Shown: positions 51,821-64,000 of the stretch, piece after piece | Layout: the number at the start of each line of letters is the position of its first letter | Position numbering within the stretch: position 1 is the first letter of the stretch | NCBI GenBank assembly: GCA_021397835.1 | Contig: JAJFZO010000094.1 | Coordinates: 7,540,001 to 7,604,000, forward strand | DNA: 64,000 bases | Source: Moringa oleifera | Lineage: Eukaryota; Streptophyta; Magnoliopsida; Brassicales; Moringaceae | Direction: 5' to 3' | Translations under genes and position numbers: made by a program | The notes under the pieces: generated by a model | Seen by the model: the letters and a program-made list of their open reading frames with translations, nothing else | Told to the model about the DNA's origin: nothing | Database searches by the model: none

Positions 51821-53734
51821 TTAATTCATTCTGCTTGAAGTCAGCATTTGTTCAATTCCATTTCCTTTCCATAAACCCTGAATCACGTACTTGCATGTCA
51901 GCCTATTTGGTACAAACCCTGCTTTCAGCATGCTATCCTGCAGCTGCATTAACTTGGGCACATCACCCACATCGCAGACTGTTCTGACAAGTGTGTTGTA
52001 ACTTCTGGTATCGAAAATATGAAATTCCTTGGCAAAGAAGCGCAATAATGATTCTGCTTTAGCTACATTCATTTCCTTGCAGAAGCCATTTATCAAAGCC
52101 CCACAAATTTGGGAATCAGGTTGCAGACCAGATTCAAGCATTTCTTCCATCAAGGATTCAGCATCTACATTTCTGCTTAGACTACACAAGCAGCATATAA
52201 GAACTCTAAATGTAACAAGATTGGGTTTTACGTTCCAGTGGGTCATTTCAGCTTTAATGATTAATGCAGTTGGTAAAGCATCACTTCTGCAGAGAGACTC
52301 GATCATTTCATTACAGATCTCCAATTTAGGCATGTAACCATCCTGACAGATTCTTTCTAGTAGACTCTTTGCTGCAAATGGTCTTTCCTCGTGACATAAA
52401 GAAACTATTAGATAATCATAAATTTCCCGAGAGATCGAAACCCCAAATCTTTGAAGCTCAACAACCAAATTCAAAGCTGAAAGCAAATGACCCTTTTTCC
52501 CATATCCTTCCACAAGCATCCAACATGTAAAATTGTCGGGCTGAATGCCATTTCCAATCATCTCATATAGCAATGACCTTGATTCATGCATCTTTTCTTC
52601 CTTGCAGTAACCACAAATGAGAGTATTATATGAAACAACATCTGCAGTCAACCCTCTGTGCATCATTCGACGAAAGAGCTGATGAGCTTCTATCACATTT
52701 CCTGCTTTACAAAGACCATTCATCAATGCTGTGTATGAAACTAAATCTGGCATCACACCCCTCCTATACATGATCCTATACAAATAAAATGCATCATTCA
52801 ACCTTCCTTTCCTACAATAGCTACTAATCAGTGTATTATAGGTCACCAAATCAGGATCAAAACCTTCTTCTTCCATTTTCTCCAAGAATTCATTGACCTT
52901 ATTTGCATTTGCATCCTTGCACAGAACATTTGTCAAAATGTTAAACGTGTGTGAATTTGCATGAATGCCAACTCTTCCCATGTCTCTGTAAAATTGCCAA
53001 CACTCATCAATGCAATTCACCTTCGACAACCCATTCAAGAGACAATTACAGGCAATCACACTGGGTACAAAACCAACTTCAAGAGTCCTCCTAAAAGTCT
53101 GAAGACCGTCATTAATCATACCCACTTTCACATAAGCCTTGATAAGCATATCAAAGATAACAGGATCCCAATTGCAATATTCAGCAGTCAAAAGCAGACT
53201 TTGCAAAACATCTTCGTTGGCAGAATAATCCTTTGCCAACTCAACCAGTTCACACAGAAATCTCATAGCTAGTGAATATTGCTTCGACCAAGCCAAAATA
53301 TGAACAATGAAACAATAGTTTTGAGTGGTAGGTTTAATACCCAGATCATTTTTGACCCAATGGAAGAACATGAGAGCTTGAGAAGCATCAGATTGGCATC
53401 TCAATAAAACCCTTGAGATTTCATGGGTACCCAGGTAAGGAATAAGCCCTCTTATGTCATTTTGAAAAAGACGCAGATGCTTATTGCCCCGGTTTAGAGC
53501 TGAGCAAATAAGACTGACCACTTTGTTGGGATTTTCAGTTTCGGGGAGAAACTGGTAAAGTGGGTTTAGGAGGGTTTTGGATTGAGAGTCTGGTAAGGTC
53601 TGTAGAGAAGAAGCGGAGAAGGACGAATTCAGTATGAAATTCACGCCAACGAAAGGTTCAAGGATTGCAAGCAAGGAAGTATTGGTTGATTTTAAACGGA
53701 TTTCATCGAAAGAACGCAGTAAAGCCCGATACAT
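51821..53734 (-). CDS. P-class pentatricopeptide repeat protein (At5g40400-like)
   Basis: Intron-less frame of 637 residues from the first true ATG at 53734. The frame stays open for 54 codons further upstream, but only with a GTG, and this part contains a CT repeat encoding Ser-Leu runs, so it is leader. The N-terminus MYRALLRSFDEIRLKST is basic and amphipathic-looking, fitting mitochondrial import. From about residue 125 on there are some 13 P-type repeats with typical phrases PDLVTYNTLISSYCRKGRL, PDLVSYTALMNGLCKAGN, ADVVSYNTLICGYCKEEKM and PNLVTFRVLICCLC. No E, DYW or SMR domain is present. P-class proteins bind organellar transcripts for stability, splicing or translation. Arabidopsis has such a gene beside RFS5, supporting the ortholog call; the RNA target is unknown. 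Confidence 0.92.
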   Translation of the reverse strand: MYRALLRSFDEIRLKSTNTSLLAILEPFVGVNFILNSSFSASSLQTLPDSQSKTLLNPLYQFLPETENPNKVVSLICSALNRGNKHLRLFQNDIRGLIPYLGTHEISRVLLRCQSDASQALMFFHWVKNDLGIKPTTQNYCFIVHILAWSKQYSLAMRFLCELVELAKDYSANEDVLQSLLLTAEYCNWDPVIFDMLIKAYVKVGMINDGLQTFRRTLEVGFVPSVIACNCLLNGLSKVNCIDECWQFYRDMGRVGIHANSHTFNILTNVLCKDANANKVNEFLEKMEEEGFDPDLVTYNTLISSYCRKGRLNDAFYLYRIMYRRGVMPDLVSYTALMNGLCKAGNVIEAHQLFRRMMHRGLTADVVSYNTLICGYCKEEKMHESRSLLYEMIGNGIQPDNFTCWMLVEGYGKKGHLLSALNLVVELQRFGVSISREIYDYLIVSLCHEERPFAAKSLLERICQDGYMPKLEICNEMIESLCRSDALPTALIIKAEMTHWNVKPNLVTFRVLICCLCSLSRNVDAESLMEEMLESGLQPDSQICGALINGFCKEMNVAKAESLLRFFAKEFHIFDTRSYNTLVRTVCDVGDVPKLMQLQDSMLKAGFVPNRLTCKYVIQGLWKGNGIEQMLTSSRMN

Positions 53735-53785
53735 CGAGTAGGCCACTGTGGCAAGAAACAAGCTCACACACTTGGCCGGGGGATG

Positions 53786-53788
<3 letters not shown>

Positions 53789-53816
<28 letters not shown>
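53789..53816. repeat. (AG)14 microsatellite in the PPR gene leader
   Basis: Fourteen AG units, reading as CT on the sense strand of the PPR gene, located 55-82 nt upstream of its ATG. Pyrimidine repeats near plant transcription starts are common promoter or leader elements. Confidence 0.95.
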
Positions 53817-53819
<3 letters not shown>

Positions 53820-53899
53820 TACCGAGATTTAAACTGCTGGATTCTAGGCGCGGGTCTTGAAGTTCTGTTTTCTGGCGCTTGGGTAAAGAAACCCACCTA

Positions 53900-54513
53900 T
53901 GACTTCTGTTTAATTTTTTTTACTGGAGTCCACTGCCGATTAATTCTTTAATTATAATCTCCTCAACTTAAATGGCGCAACAGAAATTTATGATCGCGAG
54001 AGGACCAGCTACTCTCCAAGAACCCATAATTATTCATTTATTATTTGGTTTACAAGAAAGGGATTCCACCAACCCTAACTGCTGCCCGATGTGCCCCAGA
54101 AAGGCAGATAAGCTACAGCATCGTAGGCAAACCATCATGAAGCCCAAAGCTCCTTCAGATCAATATTGCTTTGCTAACTTAACAAGGCCATGAACTGGAG
54201 ACGGGATGTGTCCAAATTCACAAAAAGCACTCCACTCACTGGAAAAAGTTGAAAGTGTGACAAAAAATAACTGAATAGATTTCAGAATAACACATTGTAT
54301 TGAGAACTATAATGTATTTACATGCACACGTTACCCGGGTAATATAACACTGAATTTACTGTTGCAAAGAATCAGTTCAAGAATGAGATTTACATGCGGA
54401 CTTAGAAGGCAATTACATTAGCCAATTCAAAAGGAACAGTAAGACTGCTTCCATGGGTTTCTCATCCAAATGAAGCAATTTCTTAAAATAGTTCACACAG
54501 CAGTGCCCATATA
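53900..54513. other. Region between the PPR gene and RST1
   Basis: PPR promoter on one side and the RST1 3' UTR on the other. No additional gene recognised. Confidence 0.5.
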
Positions 54514-57500
54514 TCAAGACATAACCATGTTGGCAAGCTTAAGCTGCTTCTCTAAAGGCAAGTATTCTCTCAACCATACACAAATTTGATGCATCACCCG
54601 CAAAAGAAAAGCACCCGTATCATTTTCACTAGCATCAATGGGTTGCATGCTTGGCGAATCTTCACCAAGCTCTGCTTGAGTAACCCAACTATAAATACGT
54701 TGCATTGATGCCCAAAGATAAGAAACGAAAGTCTTTGCAATAGCTTCCCAACCAGGTTCCAACAGAAGAGAAGTTATGGTGACTGGCAGATCATTCAATA
54801 GTGTAGATCGGTCTAGAATAAGAAGAGGCATGTATTTGCAGCAACTGCCAGACAGAAGCGCAACAAAAAGAAGTGCCTGCAGGAGGACAACGAATAATAT
54901 CTTTAACAAATATAAGATAATTCAAATTTTGTAATGAACGAAGAAGGATTGGCTTATCCTCCAATTAAGTTTCTAATAAAGTTTTGGCAACCCTTCACTC
55001 GCAACAAAGGACAGCAACCACAATGCAGAGCATGCCTGCTTTCAACGTCTCCTAGTTGTTTAAACCTTCTTTCTATATGAAATTTGAAGTGAGAAGTGCA
55101 GAGTTCTTTCATATACCATGTAGATGGTATTCACAGTGTCTCTCAACCCACCAGAGTTCAATCCTAATGGACACTTTCTGCTAATCCAATATATCCAATA
55201 GTAAAATCCAAAAACCATCAATGTTCATGTGTCCCACATGCATATTCTGGCCAAAATTTTATCCAGTTGTAATGTAACAGCTCTCAGTCGTGCTTACCGT
55301 GGAAGGATATCTTGAAACGCAACTGATCTCCACAGCATCAACAAGCCACTGTTTTTTGGCACTTGCATCCACATTTTGCAATGCTGCTACAACTTCAATG
55401 AGTACATCCCAAATACCTGAAAGCATAGAATATTAAGAATATACCAAGAAAGTAATTGTCAGCAGAAGGTGCCCCAAAAAGCAAACAAGCACCAAAACAT
55501 TCTCATAGCATGACGATAAGCAAATGTTCCCAATTTCTGAAATTGTTCAAAACAGAGAAATATCATTCATGCAACACAGAGGGACTAACCAAATGATTCA
55601 CAGTTCAATATATAAGCTTTTATTCTTCCGAGCTCAGTCAACGGGATACAACCAGTCCTAACTAGCTTCGCTTTTGCTAGAATCTTCTTTACGACTTCAC
55701 TAAATTTGGCATCTCCATGCAAATGATCCAGATCCTGAACCTGTGAGAGGCAAATGGTGGTTAAAGTTATCCGGTATTAGGTGTAACAGAAGGTCCAAAT
55801 ACAATACCATGCATCTACTCTTCTGTCAATTAGTCTCTGTTCACATGCAGCAGAATCAACAAACATTATTTTCCATGTCCAATAAAATAATAAACATAAG
55901 TTCAATCCCTAAATGAACAAAATGCATATGAAGCTCTAGAATCCAAGATATTCTTTCATAAGAATGCCCAGACAAAAATAGATACAAGTCAATGGTGTAT
56001 ACCTGCAGAAAATCAAATAACCAACCCTGCCGAGACTTCCCTAAGCATCTAACTGCCTCAGACCACTCATTTACAGAATTAACCTGGTCCACTTGTATGA
56101 TGGTAGTAGATTGTGATGCTAGTAACAAGGAAAACAGGACCTCCATGCATTTTTCAATGTTTGAAATGTACTCTACAGAGTCAAGAGATGTTTCATGTTG
56201 ACACTGATAAAAACCTCTCCAGCAAGAAATGCGTAACCAACTTTTCTGATCAGAGTTGTAAACTTGGTTTGATGTAAGTGAAGCTAAGTAGTATGCAATA
56301 TCATCAAATAGTTTCTCTAACCTCGAACCAGAGAATACTTTTAGCAGATCTGCCAGATGAAAGAGCAGGCATGATTGCAAATTGAGCTCAAGTGTCCTGA
56401 ATCTGGACAGATCAGATAGCTCGTCAAGGAAAGTTAGAAGTGCATCAAATTGGCTCGCATGAGCTAGAGAGAAATGCAGACATTCCTCCCTAAGAGTTCT
56501 TTCCTTAAGGATTGACTCAGGAGGCAACAACTCCGCAACTTGAGCCTCATATCTCATGCACCGTCTAACAATTGCTGCCCAGTCCAAGGTTGGCAATCTA
56601 GGAGCACGAGAAAGGCATCTCAATACTGTAGCCACTGTGCCAACATTTGCGTCACTACCTGTCTGAATTTAGGAATGTCAAAGCATACCATAAAGATTAA
56701 TCAGTAGAACTTACTAGAGATACATAATTTAGGTACATGAATGCAAGAACTTTTGTGTTTGCGCATGAGAGAGAGAGGAGAGAGAAAAGTGACAGAAGCA
56801 CTAACTCAATCAAGAATGAAAAAGTCAGTGCCAGAAAAAGACAAAAACATGCACATCTTTAGTTATGCTAAGTCTATTGTTAAATGAGAACAATTTTAAT
56901 GGCACATGAAAGTAGACCTACTATGGATTTATACCACCTATTACAATAATACTATGTTGCAAAGCAACTGAAGCAAACTTGTCAAGAATGTCTCCACGAA
57001 CTCATGTATACACAAGCCTAAAGCAACAGAATCATAAAGCATAGTCATTGAAACAGGACTCAACACAAAGACTATTGATATCAGTTTGCTCAAAAGAAAA
57101 TTTGCTGAACGGAAAAGTCAACAAATTTAAACTCCTAACAAGGTTTCTCATGTTATTTTTGCGATTTAATACTGCAGATCCACATGAATCCTGACCACAA
57201 GCAAATCCTTTTAGACATGAATTGCAATTTTGAATCTTGATTTAAGGAATTCTTGAGGAAAGATAACTTTAGGTTGCTAATCTCCAACTAGAGTGTAAAC
57301 CAACTTGCAGATTCAATAAGAAAAAAAAGGTTTTTCCAAGCTAAATTAGGTCTTACTATTTTCTTATATGTTATGGGTTGACTAAAAGATAATGTTTAGA
57401 GTGGTATAATAAATAATCATCTAAGAACAGAATGACATATAGCCTGATGCCTTTTTGATGATTTTGATGGTCTACATAGGACATCACAAACACTGTAATT

Positions 57501-60500
57501 CTGTATTTCAGGGTTTAATATATTGTGATGCAATCAGTTCAGTTACAGCACCCATTGCCCAGCTAAGTGTCCACTCTTTCCAAGTACGATCATATGTCAC
57601 GTAGGGCCATGGCCAAGGGCATGTCTCTAGCTTCTTCCAAAGTATATGGCCAACATTTTTAGTAGAAGATGAACTGGGGGAACATTGATCTCTCTGTCTA
57701 TGGTAAATTGTCCTCTGCTGTTCTCTTTTTCAAATAGGAATGTATTCAAATCAGAACTCTGAACTGGATTTCTCCCACTTTCCAAAATTACCCCTCTTCC
57801 CTTCTAGCTGGGATGAAGTGAAACTCAGACAAGTCGTTTCATGTTTCCCCTATATACATAGAATTATCATTTGAGGACAATCACATTCTTGTTCCTTCTT
57901 TCGCTAACAAGGGGAATTACTAGTAGATGAATATACAAAAAAGACCTATATGTAAAAGGATCACCTTGGATCCTGCTACTCACAATATCCAAGGATTTGA
58001 CGAAACTTATTATAAGAAATGATATGTACAATATCAAGATAAAGTGAGAACAACAGAAACTACTATGCGGGGGGGCCCACATATATGGAGAAAAAGTGAG
58101 AACCCATATTGTGAAGATAAAATTTACCATGGAATACCTACCCCAGAATAACTCAAATGTGTCAGCCATAGACCAAGCTTCATGACTACACTGTCCTCAG
58201 GAACACCTTGAACAGGTTTTGAGCGAGTTACGTCAGCTTGGATACCATTGTCAACCCTCTGTAATTCTCCAGACAACAAATAATATCGAAGAAATGAAAC
58301 TGCCCATGCAGCATAATGTTGGAGTTGATGGTTATCAGAATTTTGCGCAACAAGAAACATATCCTGGATCAGTGAAGTCAAATGCTGCTCGCAAACAGGA
58401 TTCATAAGTAGTGGCCCCGAAATATAAGAATATTCCTGTTTAGCAAAAGAAAATAGTTAATACATAACCAAAACCCAAAACACATGCATAGATCTGGCAG
58501 AATCAGGAAATTCTAACCACCTTTCCTTTGTAACCAGTATGTCCAGCAGGAGGCAAAGGATGGACGCAAATCAAATCCCCAGAACCTGCTCCGAAAGCAT
58601 TAACAACTCCAAGCATGCCACCAAAATGGATGATAGGAGGATAAGCATTAGAGTAACATTTTCTAAACAATTCGAGAAAGCAGTTTACGTGTTCAACCTC
58701 AATAGAGTGGACCCCTTCATTCAGAATGCAGGCAAGGAGGCTTCCTGCTCCAATGCATGAAGCCATCAACAAACTCTTATGGAAGGAACCAGATTTATTA
58801 ACAGATAATAATTCAGAAATGAGCGCCCTATAGCCATTAACAAGATGATTTAGTTCATTAGCATCCAATAGTTCCACTCTTTGGCAGAAAGCCACCACCA
58901 TGGGAAGTGAAAGACAGGACCCCACTGATAAGACTATCTGAGATCTTCCACTATAAGAACCTGAATTTTGAGCCAGAGAATCCATATGTGGAATCCAGGA
59001 TACAATCAAGTCTTTCATTTTGAGCACAGCATCATGCGCCCCAGCTCTGTATATAGCACCAATGGAGCTCGCCAAACCAATGACAAGTCCAGTAACACCC
59101 CATATATCATCCTCCAGGTCATCACTATTCGCACATGACAATTCAGAAAAATTTCTACCTATATCATCTGTACTTCCTGGAAAATTCAATGAGAGACTTT
59201 CTAGAATTTTGGATGAGGAGTCATCTAGTTTACATAGTAACAGAGAAAGCATCCTCACTATCCTTCCTAATAATCTTTCCTCCTGCATCTCGTAGGTTTG
59301 CTTGTCCAAGTCGTAGATATCAGCAGCTTCAACCCTGGTAAGAAGATCTTGGCATGAAATTCCTAAGCCAATCCCACAGGCTCCTTTGACAAGAGTGCTT
59401 TTGCTGCCACACAGTACCTGAAGCGTGTAACATCAGTAAGATACTCCCCAATTTCAATAAACACTTCTTGAAAGATATTTCTCATTCCTTTAGCTGAATA
59501 TAATAATTCTTCTGCAATGGGCTTAAGCTCCTTACTGTAAACGCAACACACTCATTTTTCTTTTTCTATTAAAGGAAACATAGCAATTACTTAAATTACA
59601 AAGAGTTAAAAGTACAAGCAACATGAGGGAGTGAGCAAGAAAGGACATTAAAATTAATATTACAACATCTATTGCTTAAAAATTATAAATTTTCAAAATG
59701 AAATATGAAAACATTGCTCCAAACTTATATCAACCGAGTCAAAAGGCAATAAGAACAAGGATCAGACTTCACTGATAAAGGATATAAAAACTGAACCACC
59801 AGAAGCAAATAACTACTTAAGCAAAAGCCTTAACGAGGATAGTGGGTTACAGAAAGAAAATTGCAAGATTTGTGTGCAAAGAAGTAAATACTCAACCTTT
59901 AAGTATTTACTTACACTTTTCACCTAGTACAATTGCTACTTCCCTTAAGACTGGAAGATCAAACTCAATAAAAGTTCCCAATACTAATTATTCTAATTAG
60001 ACATATTTAAATATGTAATTTCTCATTTTTTATTTTTCTTTTTGGCAGGGGAGGGAGTGAAAAAGAAAACTTCTAGATAGTATCACATTCGCACTCTTTG
60101 TACCTCAAGAAGTCCAGAGATGTTCTGAAATTTCTGCTTGTGGTCAGTTACATGTAGGAGACTTGAGATCAATCCAAGAGAAATAGCAGCTGACCATTGG
60201 CGATGTTCATGCTCGTAGCAAAACAACCAACGCAGTAGAAACTTGGAAGCAGCTGATTTAATAGTATGAGCAGATGCAGGCAAGACCTAACAATACCAAG
60301 AAAAACCAAAACATTGACTGAGTACTGAGTCATAATAATTTTATGATGGTTACAGATATCAGTGTCTTCAACAGCCAAGGAAAAATATGCCAAGCCATCA
60401 AGTGACATAGTCTAAATAAAATTTTATCATCATTATGAAACCCTTACCGCACAAAGTGCACCTACTGCCAATGCAACATTTTCAGCAGATCTAGGGACAG

Positions 60501-62652
60501 ATTCTTCCGCAATTCGTATCAGACTCTTCATAATAAAAATAGAGAACATTAGCAATAAATATGATGAATATCTTTGAAAGCTGAATAGATAAGAAGAGCA
60601 GGAGTGCAACATCAAAAGCCCAACTGTTAACCTTCAGAATATCATTAGCAGCTTTAGATGTCTTATCAGAGGCAATGGTTGGAGTTTTAGTATCAATAGC
60701 CAAGATATTAGCCCTCATCCAACGTCTCATGAAGGATTTCCATGATTGCAGAGAAAACAGTGCAACAAAAATATTTCTTGAGAGCTGGAGAGATGAAGCT
60801 ATTTCCATTAATGCATCCTCATATTCAGCATGTACACCTTGCAATCCCTGGAAAACATATTTTCCAGATTTAGAAACATAATAAGTCCCCAAGAAAAGAA
60901 CTCTAATAATAACAACTGTCTTACTCTTGATGCCCCTTGGTTGTTAACATCTCTTGGAGAAAAGGATAGACATAACAATGCAGCCCCAGGAAGCTCCCCA
61001 GCTTTTTTTCTTTTTCCTGAAAATGAAAGAGCTAAGCTTCTATATCTGCCTTTAAATGGGAGAAATAAATAAATTCACCACAGCAATTTTTATAATTTAC
61101 AGTTGAGGAGGATTACCATCCTTGGTCTACTAAGTACCTCAATTTATTGAACTAAAAAGGTCATTTCCACACAATTACAAATTGGTATTTCAGTTCTTTA
61201 TATAAATATTAAAAACAAAAATGATGTCATGTTGCAGTTTTGGCTTTGCCCTGTATGTTTCATTTAGTTGCAAAGTCCAACTGAACATTTTTAAATATTT
61301 TCCTTGTAGAGTCAGTTGAGGTAAATATCAACATCTTGTAATAAAATCAACTTTATTATGAGACCAAAAAGTGAAGATGGCAACAGTGTCTTCTCACTGG
61401 GGGTTTTGAGTGGAGGTCCCTTTTCTGCCCAACAAATCATAAAGTCAAACACTTTGAGGACCAAATTATGGATCACTGATCCCATGATACCTGAAGAGAA
61501 CATGATTTGAGGAAATACGTCAAGCAACTTCTCAATTTTACTTCCTGGGACTTTTTTCTCCTTCACAAATCTCCGTCGGAGGCTGGAGCAAGTTGACACA
61601 CAGGTTATAAGTATTGAAAACATATTTCAGTATATGAACCATCAAAAAGTAACTTGATGAGTTCTTTACATGTGCTCCTGTGTTATAATCTTGAGTTGAA
61701 ATCCTTCTAGAGCTCTGAGTACATCTGAGTTTGCCTCCAAAAAGAGCAACTCCATGCCTGTTTTCTTGAAATCTGAAATATTCCTTTCAATATATGATAC
61801 CTGGGAAACATTAAGAAATTTTGAGGAAAACCTTACACAGACATGCCAAAAATGAGGTGTGGAAAAATTGAATGCAGTCAATAGAAAAATCAGCAATGAA
61901 TGAAAACTCAGAAACTAATATTCCAAACAATAAAAAATGTTACCTCAAACTGGCTTAAGGCCTCGAAGGCAGCGGCCCTTGCCTTTGACCACTGTAGATC
62001 ACAAGGCAGATGCCCTCCACTACCAATTTCCCATAAAATTTTCAAAACAATCCCAGAAGATTCTGGATATGCTTCAGCATCCAGTGCACCCCATCTTAGA
62101 AGAAGGCATAAACTGTAAATAAAAAGCATTAGCAAGTGCCATCCTTAGATTGAAAGGCTAATGGAAATTTTTTCAGCAATCTATGCACATTTCTGCCGCA
62201 TAAAACACAAAAATGTATGAAGTAGAGCAGCACAACTATTTAGTAGAAGCAACAATCAACGTTTAAAGGAAATAAAATGTGGAAAAAAATACTGTCTTAC
62301 GACCTAAAAGCAAACTTCAGAACATTACAGAGAAACGCTCCAGGTTGATATCTTCCACAAAAAACAGGGAATATGTCTAGGATAATTGCTGATGTCAAAG
62401 TTTCACGAAGATCTGAGCCATATCCTAATCTGAAAGCTGTTACTGGTGCCAAAGGCTTAGCATTCCTCAGTGTCATTCCAACCTAACCTCATCCTTTCTG
62501 GATGGTGCTCCCACTATCGAATAGTTCAATGCTGGTATATTGGACCATAAACTAACAGTTGATACCAAGACATGCTTACCTAGGAGCGAGAACGGGGTCC
62601 AAAGAGTAGTTTCCCACGTGCTTGGCAATGACATCCCAGGCTGTATAAAAAT
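54514..62652 (-). CDS. RST1: RST1 (RESURRECTION1), C-terminal two thirds
   Basis: Large helical-repeat protein with a DUF3730 region. In Arabidopsis it works with RIPR to link the Ski complex to the cytoplasmic RNA exosome and affects cuticular wax. Exons (minus strand, 5' to 3'): 62652-62580, 62465-62301, 62112-61944, 61800-61670, 61582 to about 61333, about 61016-60925, 60847-60632, 60525-60448, 60286-60104, 59417-58521, 58435-58138, 56658-56003, 55740-55590, 55416-55298, 54876-54514; roughly 1,285 residues. Phases agree at every junction except around 61333-61016, where no good donor was found. Recognisable blocks: [77 protein letters not shown] and [11 protein letters not shown] near the end. 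The family is about 1,840 residues, so the N-terminal third lies beyond 64000 or is lost; a LINE relic occupies the intron upstream of 62652. Confidence 0.87.
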
Positions 62653-62914
62653 CTGCATGGATAAAATGATTTGAACATACTATAGGATATATAGAACACG
62701 CAAAATTAGCAAGACTAATGCAACCTTGCAGCTTTCTTGAAAATCAAGAGAGATTAAATAAGAAAAAACATAAAAAACTAAAAAGTGCAGTTTATTGGAT
62801 CACATGAGTAAGGAGTTAAGGGACAGGAGGAAAGAAGGAAAAAGGCGGGCAAAGAGGTAAAAGCACAAAAAATCTACAATAGAAGGATCTATTTATTTTT
62901 GTTGTTTTGATAGA

Positions 62915-64000
62915 AATATGTAAAATTATATTTACTATCATGGCATCAAAGTGATGCCTCCTATTTGCAAGTATAAAAGACCTATTTAGAAGAATTCAAT
63001 GAACTCCACTACGTCCTCCTCATTTACAACCGTCACCCCTTTAACCCAAACTCCCAAAAGCTTTTCTATTTCTTTCGTTCCAAACTAACCAAAAAATCAA
63101 TAAAAGAATTTTCAGTCACATTTTGCTTCTCTTTCATCACCTGCAATCCTTCCCATGCCCAAATCTCTGCTGCCACCAATCCAGCCACCGCCCACCTATA
63201 ACCCAGCTTTCCCAAATCCACCTTGTCCATCAGCACCAGAGTAGTATATGATTGACGGATTCTGCACATCCTTTGCATAAGAACATCTATTAACCAAAAT
63301 TTTGCCTCTCTTTTGTAAATTATCAACAGTGAAGGGTTTACCCCAAGCAGCTTCCCATGGATAGGAGACCACCCTAGGAAGCACTTTGGCCTTCCATATT
63401 ATCTTCCATGGTAGCAGGCGTATTTCTCTTTGTTCATAGCTATTCTCTATCCTTCTGCAAAAGTCCTTTACTTTAGGGTTGGAGTAATGTATCCAGATCA
63501 AACCCATTTGCTTTAACATTGTAAATCTTTTCAAAGAAATGTTCCATTGTGCTTAACTCCCAAATCCTGAATGTCTTTTTGAACCCAACCTCCCAAGTGA
63601 TATTATCATCTCGCATTAGCATATAATCACTTACCTTAACTTGTTTGTTGGAAGCCAAGTCATAGATAGATGAGATTTTTCCATTAGTGAGATCTCACTG
63701 CACCAAACATCATGCAAAAAACTGATGTAAAGTCCACGCCCCACCTTGAATCTCAACCACGGTTCAAATTCCTCCTATCTTTTTCTAATGGCCCTCCAGA
63801 CTCCGTGCCATAATTGTCTCTCCCTAATATTGTCATCCATCCCCCTTCCTCCAACCCAAATCTACTCTCCACCACTCTTCTCCACAAGCTATTCCTCTCC
63901 CTCATAAACCTCCATAACCATTTCTCAAAAAGTGCCTTTTTAAATTGGTTTGATTCTCGATCCACCCATCCCTAAGAGTTTCTAAACTGCCCCCTCAGCT
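62915..64000 (-). mobile_element. LINE relic in an RST1 intron, continues past the window
   Basis: On the minus strand, degenerate frames give KALFEKWLWRFMRERNSLWR and GRDNYGTES, then SDYMLMRDDNITWEVGFKK, HFFEKIYNVKANG, LPRVVSYPWEAAWGKPFTVD and an altered zinc knuckle. This is the same domain order and family as the relics at 42-44 kb. The 3' end (GGAGGCATCACTTTGATGCC, about 62939-62958) matches the ends of those copies. Stops and frameshifts mean it is inactive. It has the same orientation as RST1. Confidence 0.8.

Noticed and set aside
53735..53896. N-terminal extension of the P-class PPR frame
   Set aside because: It depends on a GTG start and reads through a CT microsatellite; the first ATG is at 53734 and begins a good transit-like sequence.
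59363..59551. Apparent frameshift in RST1
   Set aside because: The clash of frames disappears if 60104 splices to 59417 (SGLLE to VLCGSK), which keeps phase and family sequence; the overlapping frame is then intronic.

Overview
This window looks like nuclear DNA of a eudicot plant. Coding exons are interrupted by GT-AG introns in an AT-rich background. The genes belong to land-plant families: cysteine-rich receptor kinases, PPR proteins, an NRT2 nitrate carrier, raffinose synthase, a DUF1421/FLOE protein and RST1. The species cannot be named from sequence alone. All family calls come from reading translated exons against remembered families; no search was run.

Layout. (1) 1-8.1 kb, + strand: two receptor kinases in tandem. 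The first is CRK2-like with no complete ectodomain in view; the second is an apparently complete CRK42-like gene. (2) 8.76-8.96 kb, - strand: a small COX5C gene. (3) 10.0-11.6 kb: open but unassignable sequence, perhaps a decayed gene. (4) 12.8-15.0 kb, - strand: an intron-less E+-class PPR gene. (5) 16.7-18.2 kb, +: an NRT2.7-like nitrate transporter. (6) 20.0-27.5 kb, +: an 11-exon GT14/DUF266 glycosyltransferase with one GC-AG intron. (7) 28.3-28.9 kb: an ACGT-element cluster and TATA box with no recognised gene. (8) 31.3-34.6 kb, +: raffinose synthase. (9) 35.4-39.0 kb, +: a FLOE-type DUF1421 protein. (10) 40-50 kb, +: a CCCH/RRM protein of the RBM26/27 type, whose probable leader intron of about 4.7 kb holds tandem duplications and LINE relics. 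(11) 51.8-53.7 kb, -: a P-class PPR gene. (12) 54.5-62.7 kb, -: the C-terminal two thirds of RST1, with another LINE relic of the same family at the right edge.

Biology. No operon-like co-function is expected. However, NRT2.7, raffinose synthase and the FLOE protein lie within about 22 kb and all have known or likely roles in seeds (nitrate storage, raffinose oligosaccharides, hydration sensing). From memory of Arabidopsis locus numbers, the gene order recalls three separate Arabidopsis neighbourhoods: CRK42-COX5C-RFS5-PPR (At5g40380-40400), NRT2.7-DUF266-FLOE2 (At5g14570-14540) and C3H41-RST1 (At3g27700-27670). This suggests the window keeps an older combined order. I did not find a convincing new multi-gene system. 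The best leads are the orphan promoter-like region near 28.5 kb, the possible hidden first coding exon of the CCCH gene, the unassigned 10-11.6 kb segment and the layered repeats in the 40-44 kb intron.
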